Positions 1 through 12,345 are shown, counted from the first letter of the stretch. The stretch: 64,000 nucleotides of DNA from Spodoptera frugiperda (GCF_023101765.2 NC_064216.1:8683545-8747544), one strand, 5' to 3'. Notes: a model not told the origin generated them from the letters alone. Numbers and translations: made by a program.

Positions 1-279
1 TACACTTAGTCAGCAAACGTGCCGCACCTGAGCAGATGTTTTCACTATTTAAGATACATTTATTGATCATGAGTTGTAAAGTTGTATGACTTGTATAGAT
101 TAATTGCTCACTCAGTAGTAAATGTTTTTGTTTTCTTTAATAAGAAAGATAGGTACTTACATACGTAATTTATTCTACTGACTTAATTTTTAAGACCTAT
201 ATTAAGATCTCATCGAAGCACAACCAATTACGGAGATTTGGGAATGATTTCGGAAACATAATGATCTTATTTAAAACCT

Positions 280-335
280 TCATCATCATCATCATCAGCC
301 TGTTTTCGTCCACTGCTAGACATAGACCCCTCCAA
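280..335 (+). repeat. CAT microsatellite plus lepidopteran interspersed repeat core
   Basis: Five to six CAT/ATC triplets run straight into a core that includes GTCCACTGCTAGACATAG. This arrangement of a trinucleotide tract next to a fixed 'cactgctggacatagg' core is typical of the microsatellite-associated repeats dispersed in moth genomes. Other copies are at 12233-12345, 47637-47672 and 54930-54983. It is non-coding. Confidence 0.7.
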
Positions 336-340
336 AGACT

Positions 341-1289
341 TAAGACCTTACATCTCGCAAAACTACATCCCACATCAAACTAGTAACAAATCCTAACAAA
401 ATGCTAAATATGTTACAATACAACAATATGTTAGAGAACCAATAAAAACATAAATAATTAATTACCCATAATAAACAATAATACAAATTCCTCTTTTAAC
501 GACCATTCCTATTATCCTATGCGGATCGTGACCACACACAGGACGGCACGAATGCCGGACGTAAGGCTCCCGACACACTGTTGACAAAGACATTTCTTGG
601 AAGTGCATCATTGTAAACTAGACGTGCCGTACGTGTGTCCCGCACCTTTTACTTCCGATTGCACTTATGTTGTAAGTTTTAATGGTTTAGCCGTTGAAGT
701 TGAATGCAACTTTGTTGAGATTGCAGTTCAATGCAAAATTGGATAAGAATTTATATGCTGGTAGGTACTTACCTACGTAGGTTAAAGGTAATTTTGTTCA
801 TAAACTCGTAGTTTGTAATTTTATTAATTAAGTCAAAAGCTCAATTTCTTTTAAATATAAGCATGATAAGCAAACAAAATACATGACGTATTTCATAATT
901 TTCATCATGGACGCAAACTAAAGCACCTTTTCTGAAATGTAAAAGTAAAAGTAAATTAGAATAATGCAATAACCAAAATAACATCGAAAAATAAAACAGA
1001 ACAGTGAGGCAACTGACACAAAGATTGATTAGCAGCTAATCTAGTTTAAATTAATTCTGTACTAATCTCAGGTTAGCAGGAAGTTTCGTTTGACATGGAC
1101 ATAGAAACGAAAGTAGTCTCTAATTGCAATCATAAGTACAAGTTTTTTGATAACCTTAATCTTATTAATCTAGATTTTTAGGCCACACTAATCAAATAGA
1201 TATCAAATAAATATATCTTTTGTATGTATGTACCAATTACCGCCTTCCTCCTTTCATGCATAGATAAGAAGCTTAAGTTAAGAACTGTC
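341..1289. other. Non-coding AT-rich stretch, no recognised feature
   Basis: No open frame with coding character and no clear repeat was seen here. A slightly GC-richer patch lies near 520-650, and a 15-bp odd palindrome (GATTAGCAGCTAATC) is near 1025. Neither supports a gene. Confidence 0.5.
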
Positions 1290-1682
1290 TATACAGGGTG
1301 TAACAAAATACCCATATACATCAAGAAGCCCTGATGAATACAGGTTGAATAGAATCTCTACACAAAGTTTCAGCTCAAAATACGTTTAAAAAAAAAATTA
1401 ATACCAAATACTTGGTATCGCATAGTTCTTGATTTCAAATCATACAAACGTGTCACAACACTACAGGGATCACTCGCTAATATTACGAAACATTTTTTAT
1501 GTCAATCTGATCGCCTAGTACCTGTCTAGCTAATTTTGAATCGTGCGCCGGCGCGATTTGAAAAATTCATAACTTGGTACCATGAAAACATGAGTTTAAA
1601 AAACCCTTCCCGTATCGTTTGTTATGTTATCTAGAAACCGTGCACTTGATATGTATACCCCCTTTTTGTGACACGTTGTATA
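1290..1682. mobile_element. Non-autonomous inverted-repeat element with 'TATACAGGGTGTAACAAAA' end
   Basis: The left end TATACAGGGTGTAACAAAA matches the reverse complement of the right end (TTTTTGTGACACGTTGTATA) at about 16 of 19 positions. This bounds a 390-bp element without an open frame. 'ACAGGGTGT' termini are common on short insect DNA elements. Interpretation as a MITE is inference; the target-site duplication is not clear. A related 'GTACAGGGTGTT' start occurs at about 52412. Confidence 0.5.
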
Positions 1683-2784
1683 TAGTTCCATTTTAGATTC
1701 TAATTACTCAAATTACCTAATTAATCGGTCATCTAGTTTTTGGAAATAACAACACATTAATCGATTTTTTTTTTTATTTTGATAGGTGAGAGACTAATGA
1801 AAAAATAATTTTATTAGCACAGTGCTCTGCTTAGTTAAGCAAGTGCACTTGCTCAAGTCACTCGACCGTGCCACTTTACAACAAAATTGGCAGCAAACAA
1901 AAAGCGTAGGTGATTACATTACAAATACGAGTGTGTAATAGATTGCGTGTCATGTGTTGGGTACCCTTTGCTACACCATAACTTAACTAGTATGTACTGT
2001 GAGTCAGTTTGTTAGTAGGTAAACAAACGTTCAGTAATTAATTTGTATGGGAGTCAAACAAACATTCTAAATAACTTTAATAAAGTCGTCCTAAATCATC
2101 TACCCAGAACTATACAGTAAATATTTCTTGGCCTTTAACTCTGATGGTAATAATTAAAATTCAAAATTCTGGGAAAGGGTTCACATTTTAATATAATGAC
2201 TTCTATGAACAATACAAAAGCAGGATGCCGCTTAGATAAAGACAATGAATAGAATACTTAGTAAAAGTAATGATACGATTCAATCGGAACAATCGTTCAT
2301 CATTACGAACAAATAAACCGACTGACAAACAGTTTCATTATACATACGTAATTGGCAGTTCTCTAGTTACGATCGTACACATAATAACATATTTACAATT
2401 CAAATGATACGCAGTAGTTACATGGAGTGATCTGGGAACTTTTTGCTCTGGTTTCCATAACACCTGGCTTGTAACTTACGTGCAATCTTGTAACAGTGAC
2501 CGTTACATCAAACAAAACATAATTATAGAAAGTTTTTTTAATCTCTAGTGCAAAACAAACATGTTCCAGTAATTATGTGTGTTTATTTATTAAATGTGGT
2601 AACAGAGATGGTAACAATAAGTAATCGAGATTATGAAATGTTATGTTATGTGGTAGATAAGATAGGTTTATTGTTTTGCCTTATTTGTTCATCCTCGACT
2701 ATTGCTACACGTGTGCTATTGCCTTTTATAGTAAAAACACGGAAGTTCTACTCCTATAAATAAAATAAACACATTTAATACAAA
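1683..2784. other. Non-coding AT-rich stretch
   Basis: No supported gene. It contains a 16-bp perfect palindrome, AGCAAGTGCACTTGCT, at 1838-1853. The 71-codon frame at 2548-2763 has no recognised similarity and AT-driven composition, so it is not called as a gene. Confidence 0.5.
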
Positions 2785-3873
2785 TCTATACATATAATAA
2801 AATCGTAGAAAAGTGCTGTCTGTACATTGAAAATAAAAATAAAAAAAATAGCAGGGGTTATTGTTATGTCGATGTCGAACCCAAAAATGTAATTAACTTT
2901 TTTTTTGTCTGTTTGTCTGTTTGTCTGTTTGTCTGTTCGTCTGTGCGCGCTAATCTCAGAAACGGCTGATCCGAGTTGGATGCGGTTTTCACGAATATAT
3001 TGTGGGATGCTTAAATTTACATTTAGTGTTTGTTTCATGTCAATCGGTTCATAAATAAAAAAGTTATGTCAAATTAAAGAATCACGTCGAACACTATTCT
3101 ATGCTTATTGGTATAAGCATCATTAATTTCCGCAACTATTTGACGGATTTGGTTGAAATTTGGTACAGATATAGTTTAGAAACTTAGAAAGGACATAGGA
3201 TAGTTTTTATTTAAAAAAATAAAAATAAACGTTAAATTTCGTTACATTCATTTGGTTGGGTATCGGCCGAGCGCTTCGGTACTGTTGTGGAAATAGTGTA
3301 CTATAAGTCGTATGATTATTTGTCTGCAGTGGTCCTGCTGTTTCGTGTATTCTAAATTGGTTTCGTTGTATTTGTCTATTAAAAAGTTTATTTGTTGAGT
3401 TTTCCTGGTTTTCTGGTTAAATTATTTAACGTAGGTTTAGTTTGATATCGATTATTAGTAGTTACTGTAGTTAGTTTGTTTAATAAAATTGTAAGTCTAT
3501 AATTTATAAATTAATTAGATTTAAGTCGTCTCTTTTAAATTATTTAGTTTAATATTGGTTATTATAGCATTGAGGATAGGTTGTAATATAATTTCTTTTT
3601 TAATTGTTATAAATTCGTAATTCGTAGCTTTCTTTAATTCTTTAGTTTTAAGTTAGTTTTCATCTTAAGTTCGGAAAGATTATAATATTTCTTTAGTTTA
3701 AGTCCGTTTTTAATCTATTTTTTCAATGCCCTAAGTGAGTATACATCTATTAAATTCAAACGCAGAGCTCATTATGTTGATCTTTTTTTGAAGAGATCCC
3801 GGGAAATCGGGAACTATGTGGTTAAAACCAAAAATTTGCCGGAAGCCACTATTCCACGCGAACGAAGTCGCGG
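2785..3873 (+). mobile_element. Helitron-like non-autonomous element, copy 1 (3' end interrupted)
   Basis: The element starts at TCTATACATATAATAAAATC after an A, as Helitrons do. It carries a (GTCTGTTT)n array (three perfect units, then GTCTGTTC and GTCTGTGC), and runs to CCACGCGAACGAAGTCGCGG. A second, nearly collinear copy lies at 45471-47755 and retains the expected AGCTAGT end. Here that end is missing because another Helitron starts directly after it at 3874. It has no coding capacity. Rep/helicase proteins must come from elsewhere in the genome. Confidence 0.7.
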
Positions 3874-4318
3874 ACTATAATAAATCTGTAGAAGGGTCAA
3901 TTCTGCTCATTAAAAATATAGAAAAAATAAATAGCAGGGTGTTACTGGATCGATACCAAACCCAAATATGTGATTATAATTTTTTTGTCTGTCTGTCTAT
4001 ATATGTTCAGGCATCACGTGAAAACTAACGGTTTGATTTCGATGAAACTTGGTATAATTATGTCTTATTATCCTGGACATAAAATAGGTTACTTTTTATC
4101 CTGGAAAAATACGTAGAAAAAAATCTTTATTTTTCAGTTTTATTCTGCTCAACAGCAGTAGCTCAATAGAGGGATCTCCTTAATTATTATGGGCCTCGCC
4201 GTATTTGGGTCCAATAGATATTTATAAGATGTCGTTGTCAGAGTTACTCAAAATGGAGAAATAAAACTTCCACGCGAAGACTGACATCCGCGCGGACGGA
4301 GTCGCGGGCAGAAGCTAG
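3874..4318 (+). mobile_element. Second Helitron-like non-autonomous element, abutting the first
   Basis: It begins CTATAATAAATCTGTAGAAG and contains short GTCT repeats. It ends with a CCGCG...CGCGG hairpin followed by AGAAGCTAG|T at 4315-4318. The hairpin plus CTAG terminus is the standard Helitron 3' signature. It is fused head-to-tail to the element at 2785-3873, replacing that element's last 10-15 bases. The 70-codon frame at 3816-4028 crosses the junction and is not a gene. Confidence 0.7.
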
Positions 4319-5489
4319 TACTGCATATAATTATGCAAGTTTAAGATATGTGCCTTACACAGGTAGTTTAAAGATATCCCATCATGCACTTATATTTATA
4401 AAATACATGTATAAAGGAAATAGCGCTCTCCTTTTACTCTTTAACTTTTTCATTAGCTTACCAAAAAACACAAACAATAAAGTGTACTATTCTACTGACA
4501 TTTACATACTAGAATAGTAAGACAACTAAATATCATCAGCAAATATCAAAACAAGTAATTCTAAAGGAAGTGCTTCGAGAAAGTATGCCGTCACTAATGA
4601 GTCGAGTAAATTGCTATTTAGTACAATGCTACTTGCCTACTACGCTTGACCACAGGTGAAAGGTGCAAGTCGTTCAAACGAAGCATGGCGCCAGTCATAC
4701 GAAATGATGAACACCCCTGCGAATTGTTAGTTTTTAAAAGGTATTTGGATAATAATATTTTAATTGGTTATTCCTTTATGCATGTACATTGCACAGGAAA
4801 TATCTCTTGTGGTAAAGTTAATGACGTTTTGAAACTTTTGATTAGAATTGTTTGCTACGTAAATAAAATGGTCGTAACATAATATAACTCGTGAGGCAAC
4901 ATGCGCAAATGTTGGTTTATGAAATTTCTAAAATATCTATAATACAAACGTTAATAAATTTTCCAGTGAAATTCATTGAACCAGTTTGTTCGAAGATATT
5001 AAGGCAATTATCACAACTTTAGTTTTCGGTACTAGCTACAGAATATAATTATATCATATCATGTTTAAACTAGACGTAAAATATTCTGCAATAACTAATT
5101 AAAAGAAAAGGGAACGAAGAAATTATGTACATACCGGTATTTGACCGGTTCACCTCGACCAGTTCAAATCTAATCTTACAAATATTTACTAACAACGCTC
5201 GATACAGTTTTGCAACTTAAATCTAACACGGTTACCTTTGGTTTAAATGTAACGGATATTACTTAAGTACACGGTACAATACGTGATGATAAATATTATG
5301 TAAGTAAATTAAAATAAATTACGATACTCATGTTGAGATTTCCAAGTTATAGGTAAGTTTTCTTTAGTTTGTTTAGACAGCACTGATAAACGGTCAATAA
5401 AGCTAATTGCTAATTTCGCCATATAATCAGTTTTCGATGCATTTAACGACAAATTCAGGAAAATTTAGGATATATTATAGGATATGCGC
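4319..5489. other. Non-coding AT-rich stretch
   Basis: No coding exon, tRNA or clear repeat was recognised. The frame at 4646-4882 (78 codons) lacks recognisable domains. Confidence 0.45.
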
Positions 5490-5560
5490 GCAATGTCACG
5501 CCTTTAATTCCCGAAGGCGTAGGCAGAGGTACATTTAATATCACTTATCATCAAGTCCCA
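5490..5560 (-). mobile_element. Fragment of tRNA-derived SINE (family E)
   Basis: The plus strand reads CACGCCTTTAATTCCCGAAG followed by a GTAGGCAGAGGT block. The same block occurs at 43188 and, degraded, at 30779, where the full element ends in a tRNA-like head on the minus strand. Only the tail region survives here. Confidence 0.55.
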
Positions 5561-5655
5561 TATGATAGGACCACGTTCACTAAAACCACCCCGGTGGCTA
5601 CCTTCAGCACCGATAAGAGACACCGCGTCCTGTTATTGGACTTGCTCCGTAGTTA
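5560..5655 (-). mobile_element. Short interspersed repeat, family B
   Basis: The reverse complement contains GGTAGCCACCGGGGTGGTTT and TAGTG, matching the copies at 63470-63625 and 58890-59055 (GGCCACC...CCCTGGTTTTAGTG). It is non-coding and directly abuts a SINE E fragment. The family is probably retroelement-derived; its founder is unknown. Confidence 0.55.
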
Positions 5656-6017
5656 TAGTGCAAAGCCTGTTAAGGCACATCTCCCAATTTGGTGCCCTAC
5701 TAATAAACAATGTCATTAGCGCATAAACACAAACATGTGGGTGCTGCTACATAGAATTATAGTAAGCGCAACCTCACCAACCTCTTTATGAAACATCAGG
5801 TGTAACATTATGTACATGTCCCAGTTATGGTGTAAATCAATCCGTGTCGCATAAGTTACAACATACTGACATGGAAATGTCGCAATTTCAGTGCATATCA
5901 GTGAAAGTGGTGATAAGAGATTGTGACGCGACGCCCGCATTACCGGTTGGGTAACCGAGATTTATGAAAACCTGTTCATAATACATTATTATCATGGAGT
6001 GCACTATTTTTTGGTCA

Positions 6018-6200
6018 TTTTTTAAATGGGGGAAAATTGTCCCATGACTTCCCTCACCTTTCGTAAAGCGAGAGGGAGTGTCAGACTCCGACTGACTAAA
6101 AACCACCCCGTTCCTACTCCAGCTTTCCGAGCCGGAGTCCCTATAAACCCGCTAGGTAATCCGCAGCTCCGGATGGTAGACCGCAGCTCCGGATACTATG
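6018..6200 (-). mobile_element. Poly(A)-tailed retroelement fragment, family A
   Basis: This is an antisense copy of family A. A T-run at the left end is the reverse of its poly(A) tail, followed by the conserved block GACTAAAAACCACCCCGTTC and the AGCTCCGGAT end. The last block is duplicated in tandem (GCAGCTCCGGAT twice). A 63-codon frame at 6026-6217 lies wholly in the repeat and is not a gene. Confidence 0.7.
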
Positions 6201-6379
6201 TTTTCAACTATGAATAACATAGCTACGTGTAATGTATACTGTGTCAACCTCTGTAAGAAGGCTTGTCATAATCTCCACCACGCTTGATTAGATACTCCAG
6301 ATAAAGAGTTTAAAAGATACAGATTTATCAGAAGACACTGTTACTGCCCGGTCACTGTTAAAGTGTAGGCTCATAATTT

Positions 6380-7082
6380 TTAACCGACTTCAAAAAAAAA
6401 AGGAGGAGGTTCTCAATTCGACCGTATATATGCTTTTTTTTTTATGTTTGTTCGCGGATAACTTTGTCGTTTATGAACCGATTTTGATGATTCTTTTTGT
6501 ATTTGGTAGGTCTTATACCAGAGGTGGTCCCATTAAAATTTTATCAAAATTGGTTCAGCACTTTTTGAGATAATTAACAAAAACAAATATCAATACAAAC
6601 ATTTACTATTTCTGTTCGCGAATAACTGTGTCGTTTATGAACTGATTTGGATGATAATTGTTGTATTTCGTAGGTCTTACATCAGACGTTGTTCCATTAA
6701 AATTTTATCGAAATTGGTTCAGCACTTTTTGAGATAATTAACAAAAACTTTTTTTGTGTATGTTAATCGATATCTCCGGCAGTTATAGACCGATTTGAGA
6801 AATTCTTTTTGTGTTTGAAAGAGTACGATGTCAGTGTGGTCCCATATAATTTTTTTAAAGTCTGACCATAAATGTAGAAGATAATCCAGGGAACTCCTCA
6901 AAAATAAACAGAATGTGCTCTGCGTTTGAGTTTAAGTAATGTATATTAGCTTATCTTTCTGAGTAACCATAAAATTCAGGACAGATGGTAGCATATCTGG
7001 TATAGAATGATGGGTAGCTTGATGTGCTGTCTGATTTACATGTATATGTAGGTACCTAATCTGTTTGTGTTTGACAAATGCA
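6380..7082 (+). repeat. Composite repeat starting AACCGACTTCAAAAA, first unit of a tandem pair
   Basis: It starts with the common insect terminal motif AACCGACTTCAAAAA and AGGAGGAGG. It includes two diverged copies of a roughly 170-bp block ending TGGTTCAGCACTTTTTGAGA (about 6535-6570 and 6710-6745). From 6768 it carries a unit beginning ATATCTCCGGCAGTTATAG that recurs from 7083. No transposase frame is visible, so the element class is unknown. Confidence 0.55.
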
Positions 7083-7725
7083 TATCTCTGGCAGTTATAG
7101 TCCAATTTGTGAAATTCTTTTTGTGTTTGAAAGAGTACGATGGCAGTGTGGTTCCATATAATTGTTTTTAAAGTCTGACCATAAATGTGGAAGATAATCC
7201 AGTGAACTCCTTAAAAATGAGCAGAATGAGCTCTGCGTTTACGTTGAAGTGATGCATACTAGCTTATCTTTCTCAGTAGCCATAAAATTCAGGACAGATA
7301 GTAGCATATCTGGTATAGAATGATGGGTAGCTTGATGCGCAAGGAGTCGTTGCAAGGATCCGGCGAGTAGGGATTGCTCGCCGCCCGACCAGATCCAGAC
7401 CCGTGCGTGCGGCGCGTCGCGTTCTGCGCGCGCCTCAAAGAGCCATCAGACCACCACAGATGGGGCCCAGTAGGGCTGATGCCTGATCCAGAGCTGCGGA
7501 CTACCTAGCGGGTTTACCGGGGCTCTGGTTCGAAAAGCAGGAGTAGGAACGGGGTGGTTTTTAGTCAGTAAGAGTCTGACACTCCCTCTCGCCTCGCCCA
7601 AGACGAGAGAAGTCATTGGATGATTTTCCACCCTCAAAAAAAAGCTTGATGTGCTGTCTGAGTTACATGACTGTATACCTATGTGGGTATCTAATCTGTT
7701 TGTGTGTTTGAAAACTGACTATGTA
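7083..7725 (+). repeat. Second tandem unit, split by a family A insertion
   Basis: It begins ATATCTCTGGCAGTTATAG and matches 6768-7080 with scattered substitutions, including the GGACAGAT...GGTATAGAATGATGGG stretch. The unit breaks at 7337 and resumes at 7643, because a family A retroelement sits inside it. The order is therefore tandem duplication first, insertion second. Confidence 0.6.
7338..7642 (+). mobile_element. Family A retroelement, longest clean copy, with 9-bp target-site duplication
   Basis: The element is flanked by AGCTTGATG on both sides (7329-7337 and 7643-7651) and ends in an A-run. Both are hallmarks of target-primed reverse transcription. The poly(A) tail fixes its sense strand as plus. 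It carries the family landmarks GATGGGGCCCAG, GAGCTGCGGACTACC, GGTGGTTTTTAGTCAGTAAG and GTCATTGGATGATTTTCC. No tRNA-type promoter boxes are visible, so it could be a SINE of other origin or the 3' end of a LINE. It has no coding capacity. Confidence 0.8.
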
Positions 7726-7945
7726 TGTAGCTTATGAACAGGTTACTGTCAGCTGTCGGCTCAGCAGATCATAAGTAAGGGTATCAGGTTAATATACATT
7801 TGAAAATAATGTAATTATGCGTCAATATGGATAGATATTAATATTATTCATTTAAACGGCGCTGTCTCATATGAGCAGCGCGTTTAATAGGTCGACCCAT
7901 ACTCAAATAAGTTATTCACTAAAAATCAAGAAATAAAAAACATTT

Positions 7946-8427
7946 TTAACAAAAAAAACCGACTTCAAAAAATAAATATTCCAAAACAAATTAATATGCA
8001 CTAAAAAGTAAAAGAAATAATTGCGTATTTTTCAACAACTTAATAAATCAACTAACTTTACTAACTCATCACACACATTATAATGTAAGTAGGTACAATT
8101 ATTGTTATTTTTGGAGTCGGTGTCAGCCTAGGAAACGCCAACAACTAGCACGGTACGGGCGGAGTGGTGGTTAAGTACCTACTTACAACTGGTGTAAAAC
8201 TGTAATGTTTTGTTGTGAAAATAGGTAAATAACAAACCTATCTTAGTTGGCTGACACCGACTCCAAAAATAACAATAATTGTACCTACTTACATTATAAT
8301 GTGTGTGATGAGTTAGTAAAGTTAGTTGATTTATTAAGAAAAATACGCAATTATTTCTTTTACTTTTTAGTGCATATTAATTTGTTTTGGAATATTTATT
8401 TTTTGAAGTCGGTTTTTTTTTTGTTAA
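7946..8427. mobile_element. Foldback MITE with 180-bp terminal inverted repeats
   Basis: The left arm is 7946-8128 and the right arm 8249-8427, with a 120-base unique centre. Both arms start TTAAC plus an A-run and CCGACTTC, and both end in GGAGTCGGTGTCAGCC. They differ only by short indels (for example CAACAACTT against CTT). There is no coding frame. The terminal CCGACTTC motif also opens the repeat at 6380. It is probably a non-autonomous DNA transposon. Confidence 0.75.
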
Positions 8428-11400
8428 TCTATGTCTACACCGACATGGGTAGTCAGTGATCACCATCCTAATCAATCACCACACGGTACAACTAGACAAA
8501 ATAATACAATTTCACAAATAACTGATTTCTGAAAGTAAATTGTAGGTTTCCAATATTTCGTAGCATTGCAACTAAATTGTTGTAATTTAGATCGTGTAAA
8601 CTATGTTTCTTGTAGAACTTGAGTGATTTAACTAAACTAGGTGACTGTACTCATAAACTTTATAGTGACAACTGACAACCTCTCATTACTGGTCCGTGAA
8701 CTAAAGGCCTGTTATGATAGTGTCATAGGATTTTGGGCGTATAAATGTTGTGATTGTGGGTGTTATTATAACCTAAATATGGTTGATATAACATGTTAGA
8801 GTTCCTCTCATCAGAACTTAGTACTAATTTATTCAGTTCTTGTCTTGTATGGGTCAAAGCACTATAATATCTTACATAATACGTCCGTTGTAAAACAAAA
8901 GCTACTACGCAGCCTCCTCCTCTAAAGAGGGGGTTTGCCATAATCCTCCGCTTGCAACCTTGGAGATCGAAAAATAAAATTAAACTAATCGCAGTTTTTA
9001 CTGACCCGAATTTCACTCGGGTCTGAAATACAACGATGCACAGGATTTCGGGACGTGTCAACATTTCGTTATTGAACTCATCATTAGTATGTCCACTCAA
9101 CCAAACACATGATATATTTGAATACATAACAAAGATTCCTGCAACCATATTTTGATGATTTGGCATCATTATTATGTGATTTAAAAAAGATGATTATAAT
9201 GATGGTTCTACATACAATCTTCCGCATCTGGCTCTTAAATCATCAAACATTAAAGTTTAAACTAAATAAGCACCTTGAAAGATTGCTACCTACTTCTGGG
9301 AACAATAAATTACAAAGAAATCAGAAGGAAATTTTTGTTTCGAAATTCCCTGATGATGTTTCCATATGAAACATTTATGCGGGCTTCCGCAAATGAGTTC
9401 GAGGTATTACGGTATATTTCCGCACCCAATTTACCCTTTGAAATACCTTCCCTTTATTATCAAATGATCAATCACTACGTCGACACGTACTTCCCAATAT
9501 GTGCAAGGAAGAGACGTATTTCGAACCTTATAATCTTAGAACTTAAGCACATAATGATGCAAATATGAAAATATTAAGCCCGTTAGGTACTACGATGAGA
9601 ATATTACCCGAGTGTTACATTAAGCTATTATGTACGACATAACTAATATTTAAAAAATTGAAAAAAATCGAATGGGGCGTAGTATTTCGAATGGAATTGG
9701 ATCAAGTACCTACTTAAATTAAGCTTAACAGAGCGCTTAGCTTCAGCGCTAACGACGACTAGATCATCAAAATGGAAAGCTCAAACTTTTAGGAACTGTG
9801 ATAATTTTTTTTCCTCATATTGCCAATAAAATTTTCACATGCTTTTTCCTATTACCCAGTACAATTCCACTGATGAGTGTTGTGTACATAATACATATTG
9901 AAAAAAGCCTCCTCCTGATAAAAAAGATTAATATTCCCATGAGTCTGACACTTCAACGATTGACGTCAACTTTACTGTTTTGATTGGTGATCGCAAATAT
10001 CCTGTTATCTTTCAACGGATGGCCGCAAAAATATGTATGAGTTGCGTCATTCATTATTGTAGAACTTAATAACAAAATGATTAACGAGGATAATACTGAA
10101 AAACACTTGAAGCCTAAATATCTATACATAGGCTTAAATACAGAATTTAGTGGTACCTAATTCTCTATGTACGTAAGTACATGAGATTATGACGTATGCT
10201 GCAATACTGTGACGTGCTAACTCTATGTTTCCTGAAAATATTAATGGTGTATTGCAAAGGACTACTGCTCACCTACCCATACCATACTTGTAAGGTCTTA
10301 CAGCAAAAAGAAATAAAAACTAAAAAAACATTCAAGGCGATTAAAAAATAGCTGCCACTTTCAATAATCTTTACGTATATGCAGCTTAAGATCTCATATG
10401 TACTTTCAACGAAATCCTCTTTAAAGTTTTTATTAAACTTATGTAAGAATCATAAAGTGTACTTGATTAAGATGAACATATCTATATAAGTATTACTACA
10501 CAAGTTAATTCAGAACCTTTCACCAACAAACAACTTTCAAGAGACAATCACAAACCCAAATTGTCATTACCGTTCTTACCGTCAAAGATTACTAAACTTA
10601 CAACGATCTAGATATGGCACTTTATCTCAAGTTCACGTCTAATTTCATAAGTCGGTTGTCTTACGGTATTTTAATATCCATAGATCTGTGTTTACGGCTC
10701 GGGTGCTTGGAACTGATATGTGGTTGAAAAAGTTAGTGAATACCGTTTTGAAGTAATGTGATTGTGTTCCGTATATTATGTAGCGCAGTACCCAGGTTCA
10801 TAGTTTATAAATTTTTAGAGATATCTTTTCCTTACAAAAATCTTAAAATAAACCCCTTTTCTGAGTAGTCCCTGTATCTGAGAGATTTAACAGTATTACA
10901 AGAGGTTGATGTTCGTTATTACACAATTGATTCATTTTAACACAATTCTTAGTATTACTACGAAATTCTATTCTTGGGTAGTATTAATTGATCCCTTTAA
11001 CATAGCAATCAAAGAAATGAAAAGAAAAACCGCCAATCAACCCACGGAACTCTAACAAGCGAATCACACACAAACACAAAATAAATGTTCTAATTGGCAA
11101 ATTAATTGGAATAACTTTGAAATATTTCTTTTCTAACAAAGATGAATAGTGTCGGTTTATATTTGTAAAAAGTTGTATTCATTAAGAGTAACAACCGGAG
11201 CAGGAAGCTGGGAGATTAGTGCGCGTGCGCCGTGAAGGCCGGAGATAAACGCTTCCTAACCACGTGCGATTGCACCCGACCGCTGCCGAACTTACCCGAT
11301 GATGGGTACTCGTTACTATGTAAAGTATAATTAGTAAAGCATTATTATGGGATCACGTTTTGTATGGTGTGACATGGTTGTAATAGGTTAAAGATAAATA

Positions 11401-11613
11401 TTTATTGTAAACAATACAAAAGACGAAAGATCTAATAAATATAAACCATAAGTGTGCTCGTGCAAGCGAACATTGATGCTAATATTATGCACGTGTGGTT
11501 GTACTTTATAATTTCATTGCTAACTAAAATGATTTTTGGCTTTTAGTGCTGAAAAAATATAGTAATAACACAGACAGGTACAAAATGTCAATTATAAACC
11601 ATTATGCAATCTT
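8428..11613. other. Non-coding stretch, no supported gene
   Basis: A 148-codon minus-strand frame at 8723-9169 and plus frames at 9160-9369 and 9275-9568 overlap each other and show no recognisable domain. A GC-richer patch at about 11205-11305 (GTGCGCGTGCGCCGTGAAGG and a CACGTG E-box) may be regulatory. A perfect TGACGTCA is at 9961-9968. Nothing else was recognised. Confidence 0.45.
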
Positions 11614-11778
11614 AGATGGGGCCCAAAGGGTTGATGCTGCGGACCACCTAACAGGTTTACCGGGGCTCCAGCTCAACAACCAGGAGAAGGAACAGGGTGT
11701 TTTTTAATCAGTAAGAATTTGACACTCCCTTTCGCATTGTAGAGAAGTCATTGGATGATATCCTCCCTTTAAAAAAAG
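11614..11778 (+). mobile_element. Family A retroelement, 5'-truncated, with 12-bp target-site duplication
   Basis: The copy runs from AGATGGGGCCCA to an A-run and is bracketed by TTATGCAATCTT at 11602-11613 and 11779-11790. It is more diverged than the copies at 7338 and 20969, so it is presumably older. It is non-coding. Confidence 0.8.
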
Positions 11779-12232
11779 TTATGCAATCTTCCTACATATC
11801 ATCCCAAGAATGTTAATTAGCAACAATACAACATTCCGTTTACTCATTTTTGTCACTATCAGCGGAAATAACCATGGTTATTGTGAACTGACAAAACAGA
11901 GATTCGTACATAAGGTAGGTACCTAAGCTATGTATTATCTAACATTTGAAGGTTGACCAGAAGTGTCAAGGTTTGGTACTGACATTAACCTTGCTGAACT
12001 GCCATACAGTGTGGTTTAGGATGATTTCCATGTTTGTTTAAAGTTATTGTGTTTTGACTACTTTGTTTTTGATATGGTTCAAAGATAAAATTTCGGCAAA
12101 TAACATGATCTATTGCAACAACCTGATTTATAGGTGATCTATTGAAACAAAGATCAAATGTGTGTGTAATATAGGCACCTACATTGGTAGTTGCACTTTT
12201 CATGCCACTGTTTTTACTTTCCATGTGTATTA

Positions 12233-12345
12233 TATCATCATCAAATTAGCCATAACAGGTCTACTGCTGAACATAGGCCGCCCCTAACTGCTGCTGAACA
12301 TCGGCCTACCCCAATTGCTCAACATAGGCCGGGATTGGAGGAGCC
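12233..12345 (+). repeat. Microsatellite-associated repeat with three tandem cores
   Basis: ATCATCATC is followed by three imperfect copies of a TGCTGAACATAGGCC-type core (about 12265, 12291 and 12318). It belongs to the same group as 280-335. The core repeats made a spurious 86-codon frame. Confidence 0.6.

Noticed and set aside
2895..2945. (GTCTGTTT)n array considered as a possible CRISPR-like or satellite array
   Set aside because: No spacers; the same 8-mer array occurs in the collinear Helitron-like copy at 45650 with a different unit number.
8723..9169. 148-codon minus-strand frame
   Set aside because: No recognised domain, no splice or promoter context, and overlap with other random frames. 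A decayed transposon piece is possible but not shown.
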